This document shows, in pieces, positions 44,570 to 54,995 of a stretch of DNA of 64,000 nucleotides. This stretch comes from Carposina sasakii (lineage: Eukaryota > Arthropoda > Insecta > Lepidoptera > Carposinidae): the NCBI GenBank assembly GCA_014607495.2, contig CP053172.1:2680888-2744887 (forward strand). Reading direction: 5' to 3'. Position 1 is the first letter of the stretch. Each line of letters starts with the position of its first letter. Below the pieces are notes generated by a model. It saw only the letters and a list, made by a program, of their open reading frames with translations, made no database searches and was not told the DNA's origin. The position numbers and the translations under genes were made by a program.

Positions 44570-45620
44570 CTTTTTAAAAAGGTGTAAAATCAGTTTAGCA
44601 ACTTATGTTTAAATGCTAATGTACAATTTCATTAAAGGTACATTGGGCAGTTCTAACTTCCAACTACTAGTTTTGACATGCAGTAGGTAATAGTTGTATG
44701 GGTAGTTATTAAATCAACAGGCTCTTTATATTTTAATATTATTTTGGCACTTGTTTATAATTGCAGGTATCTAGTTGGGCGAGTCAAGTGACCTGGTAAG
44801 TGCTAAGTAGCTAAAGAAAGCATCAGCCTGAGCGTTCGCTGCAGAAATAATTTTCAACTATACCTACAGTTTTGCGGGTCTGTCTTTTAAAATTTTACAT
44901 TTCTTCATAATAATATTAATAAGGTTCTTATTAAACTTTCAGTAATTTACAACAAGCAGGTAAACTAATAGGTAACTATAGCAGGGATTTTTTTTATGTA
45001 TAATCATCATGGAGTTTTTTTAGAAAACATTTAACAAACGTAATGTAAATAGTAATATGAATCACGAAATGAATCATATTTTTTGCCCGACTGCGCGACG
45101 CAAAGGAGTGGTATTGTGTTTAACAGCCTATGTATGTATGTATGTTACTTTGAAGCACTACACAGATCAAACACCTCGGCCGATTTTTATGATTCATATG
45201 TCAATTGATTCCTCTTAGTCCGGCGAGTGTCACTAAATACATGACGTTTGCCCGACGCAATAATGGGTGCCATTAATAATAAAAATTGAATTACATGACG
45301 TTAGTGAAAATCCAATATGGTGACTACTGGACGCCATTTTGTGAAAATGAAAAAAATTAAAGTCGACAAACTATATCGAGTGGGGTATAGTTGAATAGGT
45401 ATTTAAAAATGATTTTTAGGTTTCTCTCAACATTTTTTGATTCTACCAACCGTTTAGGATTTATATCGCTTGGAAGTTGCGTAACAACCATTCTCACATA
45501 TAAGTTTTTAGACAGCAGCAAGACGAAAACTTCTTGTTGCCGAGCATGTTGAGCATGTTTCTTAAAGCGTACCTATTAGTAGCTAGGTACTCATAACAAA
45601 AAAGTATAATATAAAAAAAC
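44570..45620. other. Non-coding, nothing recognised
   Basis: AT-rich sequence without inverted ends or coding frames that I can support. Confidence 0.4.
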
Positions 45621-45627
45621 ATAATTT

Positions 45628-45931
45628 AAAAAATCCAAAAACCCGACTGCTTAAAAAAGAACCAAATAATGTACATAATAAAAAACTGAAAAGAAAAAAA
45701 CAAGCACTTAGATGTCCGGTGGTCTAGAATTCTATAATATTATTATGGAATGAATACTATTGAAGAACATAAAATATTTTCTAATGATCGTAACATAACA
45801 ACTGAACAGTCGGGATCCATTATCCGACAGCCAAGCTAATATTTCAATGGATCCTGGCTGTTCAGTTGTTATGTTACGATCATTAGAAAATATTTTGGTA
45901 TTTTTTTAAGCAGTAGGGTTTTTGGATTTTT
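45628..45931. repeat. Nested inverted repeats (foldback element)
   Basis: Outer arms 45628-45658 (AATCCAAAAACCCGACTGCT) and 45902-45931 (AGCAGTAGGGTTTTTGGATT) match with one mismatch over 30 bp. Inner arms 45771-45809 and 45858-45896 are perfectly complementary over 39 bp, enclosing a 48-bp loop that itself has GGATCCATT and AATGGATCC. A transcript would form a strong hairpin. Confidence 0.75.
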
Positions 45932-46009
45932 AAAATGTTTTTTTTTTTAATCTATCTGACAATTTGCTATGACTGTCCGTCTGAATATAATACTCATACA
46001 TATTTTCAA

Positions 46010-46205
46010 ACTAGTGGACGCCCGTGACTCCGTCCGCGTGGACTGCAAAAAAACAAAATATCGAAATTATTCGGGATAAAACGTTGCCTATATGTTAAAT
46101 GGGACCTGTTACAATATATTAATGAAAACTGCATCGAAATAGGTTCAGCCGTTTCTGAGATTAACGTGCACAAACATCGACCCGTTACAATTTTATTGTA
46201 TGTAT
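46010..46205 (-). mobile_element. Helitron-like element, inverted
   Basis: CTAGTGGACGCCCGTGACTC at the left is the complement of the family's 3' end; TATCGAAATTATTCGGGATA and CATCGAAATAGGTTCAGCCG follow, ending ATTTTATTGTATGTATAGAT. A GATA run at 46205-46220 follows. Confidence 0.6.
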
Positions 46206-46379
46206 AGATAGATAGATAGATTATTTATATCTAATTGGCCAAGATTTGTAAGAAGGTAGCCATGTTGGACGCAAATTTAAGAATTATAAAATTGGAGCTA
46301 CCTATTTTTAAATTTAGATCCAAGAATTTTATAAATGAAATTGTATTAGGCGTTACAATTCGGAAGTTTAAACATTTAC

Positions 46380-46495
46380 TATGCTCGGGTCTGGTTTCTC
46401 ATGGCGATTGTAGTTAGTGCAAGTGCTTGTTGTCGCAATTATGAGTTATCAGATCCGAGGGTCAGTGGAGGGTGTAGGGCCCGGTGGTGGGCGCA
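46380..46495 (+). repeat. Dispersed repeat, GATCCGAGGGTCAGTGGAGG type
   Basis: Second copy of 40905-41035: TATGCTCGGGTCTGGTTTCT to GGGCCCGGTGGTGGGCG. Confidence 0.5.
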
Positions 46496-46629
46496 CCCAT
46501 AGTGAATCCAAGAATTTGTATACCAGTCAACTCATGTACCTACCTATAGACATGTTAAAACAATACAAGTCAATGTACACCAAGACATTATCAAAGAACT
46601 TGTACCAATGTCAAGGGTCTTAACGGCTT

Positions 46630-47900
46630 GGGCCTATAGAAAAATGAATAAATCATAACCTTCCTTCTAACAAATACGGGTAAAAACATTGAAAACCAGG
46701 AATCATATTATTATCAAATATGGTCAAAAATAAGGTCAGAAATACTAACTATAAAATTTGCATGGGGTAGCTAAAGTTAAAGATGTAGTTTCATATTGGC
46801 AATACTAGAAGAAATAAGACTATTAAAATTTTTTTCCGAATTAAAACTAAAATAAAAAAATTGTACCATTAAAAATTCTGTAAAGAAATACCAGTCAAAG
46901 CATAGTTCAAAAAAGGGAAAAAATCAAAAACTTTCTTATTTTTTTTCAAGCTTTCTTTTTAAAGCAAAAATGATTGAATAACAATATTTTAAATGATTTT
47001 CGTATATTACAACGTAATTTTGAGAATCTAACATAACCGAGAGGATAGACACGAAAAAAAAGTTCTAAACTATCTCCTCAGTACTTAGGCGTGTTGAACT
47101 CACGCACACAGATGCGCGTGTGTACGTATGTGAACAATAAAACTAGCTAGTGTGCGTGTCTGCCACGTGTAGTTGGATGGTTAGGTTTTGATACATTGTG
47201 AATATTCGTAAATATTTAAATGAAATAAATAATATTTTAGAAATATTCTTACCTACTGAGTTATTAATTTATTATTGTGCTTATGAAAGTTGAGATGTTA
47301 AACATGTGAAAGTTCAGTTAGTATAATTAAGACATAGGGTTATTTATTTGTGGTTCATTAAAAACTACAGTATTACAGAAAAAAATACCGAAATAAGTTT
47401 TGAAGGTGATTTTTTTTAGAGAAAATTATAATTTTATAATATAATTTTTTTAGATTTAGGCACCTCACCTACTTACATTTATTATTAAAAAAAAAACATA
47501 TCGACCATCTGCACATTATTTGCAAGTACTACTAATAAATCAACTAGTTGACCATTATTGGTGGCATTACAGTGCTGCTATTCCGAAAACATTTATAATA
47601 TTCCGAATCATGTTATCAATACCATTCATGCGCACTATGCACACACACACACACACACGCATATCATTACCATTATTACGCACACACGCATACCGTAAAT
47701 AATATTACTAATAATAAATAATTTGTGATTTCTCTACACGAGTACGTGATTCTTCAAAATGATATTACTACTATAACTACGTTAATATACGTCAGATTCC
47801 TTTTCTTCTCATCTTCCCCCAGCCCCAGTTGTCTAAAGACACAAGTGCCTAATAATGTCAGATCATGTTCTATTGACATAGTTATATACATACATGGTTA
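46630..47900. other. Non-coding with a CA microsatellite
   Basis: AT-rich sequence. A (CA)n tract with interruptions lies at 47639-47693. No gene seen. Confidence 0.5.
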
Positions 47901-47906
47901 CTTATA

Positions 47907-48169
47907 CAGGGTGTAACGGAAAGGGTACGTTAAGCGAAAATCTATGTAAGTAAATAGCTCACTATAGAGAACGTATTTCCAAAATTTGAGACTCGAAATC
48001 ATATATTTATTTTTCAAGATTGTATGAACATTCCTCAGTTGTGTAGAAATTCTCCATACTATCTGGGAAAATAAACATGTGATTTCGAGTCTGAAATTTT
48101 GTGGGTTGGTTTTTTTAGTGGGCTATTCACATAGCTTTTCGCTTAACATATCCCTTTTGTTACACCCTG
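47907..48169. mobile_element. Fully palindromic TA-flanked MITE, 263 bp, copy 2 of 2
   Basis: CAGGGTGTAACGGAAAGGGT at the left and CCCTTTTGTTACACCCTG at the right, with TA on both sides. The halves are complementary with more mismatches than in the copy at 32559-32819. It abuts the RTE-type tail that follows. Confidence 0.75.
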
Positions 48170-48171
48170 TA

Positions 48172-48425
48172 TACGCGTGGTGCCGGCAGAGTAGAATTTG
48201 TACCAGCCCATGTCTGCCTGTGGGTATCGTACGAGGCGATTTAGGGTTTCCGGGAGGTGGGCAGCAGCGCCTCTCATGTTGACAACATAGTCCAAAATAA
48301 AAACTGCGGTCACCAACTCGCCGGCCCAGCGTGGTGACTATGGGCATGGCAGTCTTGTGGCGTACCCTGGGGGAGGCCTACGTCCAGCAGTGGACTGCAA
48401 TAGGATGATGATGATGATGATATAC
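48172..48425 (+). repeat. RTE-type retroelement tail with (GAT)n
   Basis: CGTGGTGCCGGCAGAGTAGA, CCAGCGTGGTGACTATGGGC, GAGGCCTACGTCCAGCAGTG and a GATGATGATGATGAT end. Same family as 63655-63917. Confidence 0.7.
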
Positions 48426-48449
48426 ATATACTTACATACATACATATAA

Positions 48450-48880
48450 TCACGCCTTTACGAGGTAGGCAGAGCACCAAGGGCCGATAGAACCACATGG
48501 TACCACTTCTGACAATTTTTAGGGTACAGTTGAGATGTACAAGTTCGGTTAGTAGTGACAGGTGGTCAGCTCATCGCCTACAACCAAAACCCTCATGTCC
48601 CTCTACTGATTTGTACAGTATGCCCGGGAAGAGAAGCAGCTGTAGTATTATACGTTTTTTTTTCACTCCCAGAGCAGCATAGAAGAATACACACGGCAAT
48701 AGAATGGGGTAGCTAGAACTACAGGATCAGAAAGGAGAGATACCACAGCCCCATTTAGCCTAGCGAGGGCAGATGTAAATGATCACTATCAGTGACAAGT
48801 TGCAAGCTTATTGCCTGAGAGAACGCCAGAGTTCCTTAGTCGATTCTTACGTCATGGAAAGGGATGCAGCTGATGAATTC
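48450..48880 (+). repeat. Dispersed repeat, AGTCGACTAAGGAACTC type (inverted) and relatives
   Basis: AATCACGCCTTTACGAGGTA, AGCACCAAGGGCCGATAGAA and GTACCACTTCTGACAATTTT also occur at 32858-32940 and 63330-63400. GAGAACGCCAGAGTTCCTTA and the GCTGATGAATTCTAGTGAAG block recur inverted at 63410-63470, 10905-11030 and 49100-49200. Confidence 0.5.
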
Positions 48881-48970
48881 TAGTGAAGCCCCGCATCAGT
48901 ACAAGCTTTTGATATAATGTATAGTCGACCAAACAATTTCGACAAAACAGGCCGTCATTAAAAAACATTA

Positions 48971-49088
48971 GGGGTGTAAGGACGAACCTTTTTACGCGGC
49001 GTAACACTAGCGACTCGCTAGCAAAATCTATCTGATTTGACAGTTGGACGATAGCGTTACGGACTATCGAGAGGTTCGCGCTTACCCT
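48971..49088. mobile_element. ~117-bp palindromic MITE, copy 1 of 3
   Basis: GTAAGGACGAACCTTTTTAC at the left faces CGAGAGGTTCGCGCTTACCC at the right; ACTAGCGACTCGCTAGC in the middle is itself palindromic. Other copies: 61386-61500 and 63479-63594. Confidence 0.7.
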
Positions 49089-49209
49089 TCTGCTGCATCT
49101 CCTTCCGTGCATGGTCGTAAGTGTCGACTAAGGAACTAAGGGTCGGTCTCTAGTAGCTAGTGACTTGTCACTGATTTTTTACTTTACATCCGGCCCTGCT
49201 AACGTAACT

Positions 49210-51900
49210 GTAGGCTTTTCTTCGTTGCCTTATAATTAAGCATTTAATAACGAACAAATTGAAATACCTCAGTCCAATGATATGATAAATCTCTTGTAAG
49301 ACAAAAAACTATATCAAAACTTGGAAGTAACAAATCAATGAGGCACAAGTGCACCATCGATTTTTCATTTGCATGCTATCGGAGACAGAAATAGCTAGGG
49401 GATGAATGCGAGCGAGACGGGGGACCTATTAATAGGTGGATTGGACCCCTGACTTGATGTTGCCAGTGTGGGAAATTATTATTTTCAAATATTGAATTCC
49501 ATAGACCACAACAGTTATAAAAAAAACATGGAGGATGTGGATTTTCTATCAGCATTTGACCAAGTTTTAAACGTCTTGGTACTGGCATGAGTGACGTATG
49601 AAGATATATTTTTTTATATTAGGTCCATACTAATTTTAAAATAAATCAATTAACCTTACCCACAGATTAGTTTAAGCAAAAAAAGAATAATTCGTATAAT
49701 GCCATCTAGTGGCAACTAGCGAAGCAACTGACAAACATTGAAAGTGGTCGGTGATCGGTGGTCGGTTCGGGTCATGGAGATTAGATACAATACAGTATTG
49801 GCGTATAGATACTACTACATATTTCACTAAAATAGCGACACAATATTTTTCTGCATCCTATTAAAATTCCCACCGCACCGGTGCAAACAGAAAAATATCT
49901 GGTGAATTTCGTGCGCCAACAAATAAAATAAAAATTTAAGTATATAATTTTTTCGCGGACTCAGCACTTTTGCGGACCGTACGGGAGGGAGCGAAAGTGG
50001 GGGTTGTAGTGTGCGCGGCCCAAACTTTCTTGATACTTGACTAATTAACGCGTGTCACGCGAAAAATATTCGGTGGCATTTTTGGTAAAAGCTTTTAAGA
50101 TATTATGTAGATTGTAGATACATGTAGAGTTTTTAATATAAATACGCAATCGATGATATATCAGACAAGTAGGTACTAATAGTTTATCTATTGTTTAAAG
50201 ATTACAGCATAGAATCAATGTAAATTTGTTTGTTTTTTTTAGTAAAGGCCGTAATAATCCTTAGATTAAGCGTGTTTTACAGAAATGGCAGGGGTTGCGG
50301 CTCAGCCCACCCTGAGTCTGCAGAATCTGACTTTTAAATAAAACTTTTTGAGAACTACTTTGGTTGGACCTAATTTACTAACGATTTCGTGTGTATTTTA
50401 CATATAAAATGGTTATTTATTTCACGGGTTTATTTTTGTTTTTGAATAGGATTTATTTTTCAAAAGGAATCACGGACTTGGTCTATCATTAGATACGCAA
50501 ATTATTATATAAACAAAGTCTTAATTACATTAATACTAATATACAGTTAAGACATTACAAAACCCAAGTCAAACATAAAACTCTAGTAAAAATAAAAGCT
50601 TTAAATTATTGTTATAAAAAATCAGCATCGACGTAGAGGAGCAACGTGGAGGGTGGATTCCACCCCTCGCCACGTGCTTACCCCCTACACAACATAAGTA
50701 CAACGAATAGCTAAGTAGGTATGCTTAAATGTTCAAATATAGGTTACGTTCGTCCGTCAGTCAATGGATCTTCGACAAGTTTTCCTTAAATAAGTTCGTA
50801 TGTCGCACCATTTAGTGAACTATTAAGCGATAATTAGTGGAACTGAATTTATTTATTTATTTATTTAGGTAAGTACAATATATGATACATTTTTTTTATT
50901 AAATTGCCTATAAACCTTTATAGGTTTGTGTGGCAATAGCATTCGCTTATTTACATTTAACAGATAGAACCTGAGTATCACCAATTAAGTATGAGTAACA
51001 GAGTACAAAACAGTAAAGAAACATCAAGGTTACAAATAGACAAATCCAGGAGCAATGGTATGCATATTGCAATAGAAGATAAAGACTTCACTTAAAATAA
51101 TACTTTGCAGATACTAGTTACAAAGCAGCTGTTTTAGCGGCAAGAATCTGCGCAAGAATGGGCGTGCTAATTGTTGTTTTTTGTCCGCTTTTTTGTTCCA
51201 CATCTAGATTTTAAAATCGATTATTAACGACTTTTTAATAAGCTATAATAAGTTGTCATCAACGTTTTAAAAAAGAATGAAACCAAAAAAAAACAAAAGA
51301 AACTAAACATTCGACAGTGTAAATTTACTAAAATCGTCGAAAACGTCAAATTTTCATTTCGAAATCCGAATGATTTTGATCGGGGAGCGCACGGCAGACG
51401 ACACTCGAGCGAGCGTCTCACTCCACATAGTCTTTGCTTATGTACGTATACTGCGCCCAAAACATCTTGAGCCATGTAATGTCACCCCTATGCCCTTTTA
51501 CTGCTGGATTTGCTTGCGGCCGCGGGGAGAGTGGCGGGCCAGGGTACTCTGGCCGCTGAGTACTAATACATAGACTTTGGGTATACGTAGATAGATGTAG
51601 TACGCGGGGTGGGCGAGTACGGTCTGCAGGAAAGTTTCAAACAGGTTGTATTTTGTTACGATTCATAATAAATGTACCGCCATTTTATGGAATGCTGTTG
51701 TTGTATTAACTATAAATATAAACGTTGTTTTTTAGTTATTATTTTAGCAAGGAAGGTCGCAATCTGATACTATTGTTCATGGCGCTTATAATTTTACAAA
51801 AAAGTGTGGGGTGGTTAAGATGGTTTAGATTCCCACTTTCCCCAGTCACGAGCCTTTACTACTCAAGTACATATATTATATACTGATTTTATGTAGTAAA
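49210..51900. other. Non-coding, nothing recognised
   Basis: AT-rich sequence. Short open frames on both strands lack known motifs. At 50840-50880 and 50990-51060 there are simple TTTA runs and unique sequence. No gene can be supported. Confidence 0.4.
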
Positions 51901-51904
51901 AATG

Positions 51905-52060
51905 ATTGTCACTTAGCTCGTGCCTCGGAAAGAACGTAAAACCGTTGGTCCTGCTCCCGATGTCTCTTGTTCCATTGTTTATCTTCTTCTGTTTTGCGTC
52001 CCATCGGATTATAACGGTGATGGAATAGAGAGTGCACCTGTGTTTGCGCACTCATGGTTA
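51905..52060 (+). repeat. Dispersed repeat, GCCTCGGAAAGCACG type
   Basis: TTGTCACTTAGCTCGTGCCT, AACCGTTGGTCCTGCTCCCG and GAATAGAGAGTGCACCTGTG. Its 3' part is missing. Confidence 0.55.
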
Positions 52061-52131
52061 TGGTTAATTTTACATTGAAAAATCACGATGTAGCATTAGT
52101 GTAGTGTAGGTATACTTGTAATAATCCCTAT

Positions 52132-52388
52132 ACATCATCATCATCAGCCTTTTGCAGTCCACTGCTGGACGTAGGCCTCCCCCAGGCCACAAGACTGCCA
52201 TGGGGGGTATTTGCCCATAGTCACCACGCTGGGTAGGCGGGTTGGTGACCGCAATTTGTATTTTGGACTATGTTGTCAACACGGGAGGCGCTGCTGCCCA
52301 CCTCCCGGAAACCCTTAATCGCCTCGTACGATACCCACAGGCAGACATGAGGTGGTACGAATTCTACTCTGCCGGCACCACGCGGCAA
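52132..52388 (-). repeat. RTE-type retroelement tail
   Basis: CATCATCATCATCAGCCTTT, CACTGCTGGACGTAGGCCTC, CACCACGCTGGGTAGGCGGG and CTCTGCCGGCACCACGCGGC. Confidence 0.7.
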
Positions 52389-52389
52389 A

Positions 52390-53333
52390 ATTACAACTAT
52401 CCCTATTACAACGATCTATTTTAAACTTTGTATTTGACATTATTTTTTTCTATCAATAAAAATAAAATCATCCAACAGAAAATGTTACTTGTTTTTGAAT
52501 GTGTACGCAAATATGTATTAAGCATTTTTCTAATGAAAATTTATATAAAAAATAATAATAATAGCCACAACACCTTTTCTGCCCGCGGTACACCGCAGCA
52601 CAAAATATATACGTACCGTTCACCTACATTTATTTGTGCACTCACGCAGGCGCAATTTTATAGCTCGCGCACACAGGCGCAGACACCGACGTACTTTATG
52701 TACCCACACAGATAAGCTCTGGAGTATTTTATTTTACGCCGAGGATAATTTCTGCGACTTTTGCTGGTAGGGCGTTCAAAAAAATTCGCTTCGCTAGATC
52801 ATGGTTAGATAGATTTTTGGGTATAGTGAGATAATTCGGCAGATTAGCGCAAATTTTCGTTGAAAATGCTTGAACGTCGATATAACATCAAAAATTTTGA
52901 TACTAGGTAAGACCATAGTTACAAGGATCATGAAAACACCGAATCCCTGTCAAAGTTTCACATTCGTTGTTTCACGTCAATCACGTTACATGATATGACC
53001 GGTTTTGGTCCTTGCCACTGGACTTAAAACCGATAGGTCGCGCGTTTCTTCCTAGCTGAGACACTTAATCAATCTGATTCATCAATCATTTCACACTTTA
53101 TACACTGTTTCTTGTATCTATTCTATTTCTTCGCTGAACGTGACTATGGATGCTGTGGAATCCCTTCCGTCATCCTGCAGTTTTAGTCATAGCTTCCCAA
53201 TTTTCGGAAACATCATTACGTTGTTGTATTATAAGTAGATATAATGTTTTTATACCTATATTAAGAAAATTCTTTCTGCTTCTGTGATAAAAGCTGAATA
53301 TGCTCGATCAGTGTCATAATTTTGTTATATATT
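52390..53333. other. Non-coding, nothing recognised
   Basis: No family-level resemblance in any frame. Around 53131-53250 a segment is reminiscent of eroded repeat but has no partner in the window. Confidence 0.4.
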
Positions 53334-53488
53334 TTGTAAAATTATTAATAAAGAAAATGGAAAAAATTCTTCACCCGAGTGGGAATCGAACCCACGACCA
53401 CTGCAAACCGTGCGAGCCGCTATAACCACTAAGCCACCGGGTCAATTACTTGGATGACGAATTTTACCATCTCTTTTCTAAATTACAT
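53334..53488 (-). repeat. tRNA-like repeat, copy 3 of 3, split by a LINE
   Basis: Same sequence as 16896-17050 up to CTTTTCTAAATTACAT. The continuation CATATTGGCAACGTTATT is found only after the LINE, at 58261. The insertion therefore split this repeat. Confidence 0.7.
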
Positions 53489-53701
53489 TTTTTTTGTGTG
53501 GGTAGTTGTATGTGTGACACATAAAAATTTTGCTCTCTGTATTTTATTGATTTAAAATATATTTAAAGTGATATTTTAAGTAAATTAATGATTTAATAAG
53601 TTACCTTGCCCCTGCACTCTACTGGAAAAACAATCACACACAGTAAATTTCCACAAATACATATATTTTTATTAAAAAACAAATCATCACTATAGTACAC
53701 C

Positions 53702-54475
53702 ATGGATCTATATAATCAAATTAACAAGAACATGGAAGATATGGCTGAAGAGTTCAAAATAAGGATGGGCCAGTATGAACAGGAGTTGAGCATTGCCACT
53801 TCAAGTAAAAGTCCCCAAAGCCGGGACTTAGCTGGATTGGTGAGCGAGTTTGCAGACTTCAAATCCTTTGTTTACAAGTCTTTGGATATGCTTCGTTCAC
53901 AGTTGGAGCTCCTGACTTGTGGGCTTGACAGGTTGGAGATGGCTGCCCGAAGAAAGGTCGTCCTTGTGCATGGTGTTGATGAGGAAGACAATGATGACCC
54001 TATGACATCAGTAAACCAGGTTCTTGCAAGTCACTTCAAGAGTCCCAAACTTGGTGAGGATGTTGTTGCATGCCACAGGCTTGGGGCTAGGACATCTAAG
54101 GTCAGGCCAATATTAGTAAGATTCTCTAGTTTTGCTTCTCGGACACATGTATGGAAATCTAAGGCATGTCTTAAAGGCACAGGGATTACTATCTCTGAGT
54201 TTCTCACTAAGCCCAGACATGAGGTGTTTTTGGAGGCCCGTAAACACTTCGGGATGCATAATTCCTGGACTAGTGAGGGGCGAATAGTCTTGCTGCTTCC
54301 TGACAAATCGCGCCTCAAGGTGGAGCGAATATCCGAACTTAGAGCAGTCATTAAAAGGTTCCCGGCTGCCCAGGCGGTGAAACAGCCTATCGGGAAACCA
54401 GTGGAGCAGCGCTCTGGAGGCACGAAACCCAGTATCAAGACCAGACGTGGAGCACTTTCGGACAAGAAGACATAA
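53702..54475 (+). CDS. LINE ORF1 protein, 257 aa
   Basis: The nucleic-acid-binding ORF1 product of the LINE, which coats element RNA. Residues about 1-80 are predicted coiled coil (heptad-like, with EDMAEEFKIRMGQYEQEL and DMLRSQLELLTCGLDRLE). Residues about 85-215 resemble the FP-protein/RRM-like domain of CR1-group ORF1s (KVVLVHGVDEEDNDDP, VRPILVRFSSFASRTHVW, ISEFLTKPRHEVFLEARK). The C-terminus is basic. No CCHC knuckle is seen. A 520-bp gap separates it from ORF2. Confidence 0.8.
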   Translation: MDLYNQINKNMEDMAEEFKIRMGQYEQELSIATSSKSPQSRDLAGLVSEFADFKSFVYKSLDMLRSQLELLTCGLDRLEMAARRKVVLVHGVDEEDNDDPMTSVNQVLASHFKSPKLGEDVVACHRLGARTSKVRPILVRFSSFASRTHVWKSKACLKGTGITISEFLTKPRHEVFLEARKHFGMHNSWTSEGRIVLLLPDKSRLKVERISELRAVIKRFPAAQAVKQPIGKPVEQRSGGTKPSIKTRRGALSDKKT

Positions 54476-54995
54476 TTGTGCATCTCATATCTCACTCATG
54501 GCCGTTTTGCGAACATAATCGTCCGTCGGTACTATGACACTTTACTTCTCACTATTATTATATTTTTTTTTTCTTTTCAATTTATAATAAACATATTATT
54601 ATATTATTTTATGTGGATCATAGATTTGTGTGGGTGGTTATAATATTTAGTTAACTTAAACTTATTATTTTTTTACTCTAACCTACAACTTTGCGGTTCG
54701 TTCGTATTCATCTAGCTGTCAAAGTCAATGTTTTTTTTTTTTTTTCTCTCTTCTCATATGGCAGATGCTAGTTTGGTCAAAGTATTAAATTATATACATT
54801 TTTGTTGTTTTGCATATTGTATACTCGTAAGATTAGTGTTATTACTTGTTTTGTGTTGTATATGTATTTGTTAAGATTTCTTCCAGTGCCTGGAGAGTGG
54901 GGGTGAAGTATTATTGTAATTTTATATTGTAATTAAGTATTTATTTATATTATTTATATATATATTATAGTTCATTTCTTTACAAGCAGTATTTT

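Noticed and set aside
50285..50345. Short ATG frame after a T-rich tract (MAGVAAQPTLSLQNLTFK)
   Set aside because: It has 18 codons, no partner exon and no recognisable family; it may be a chance frame.
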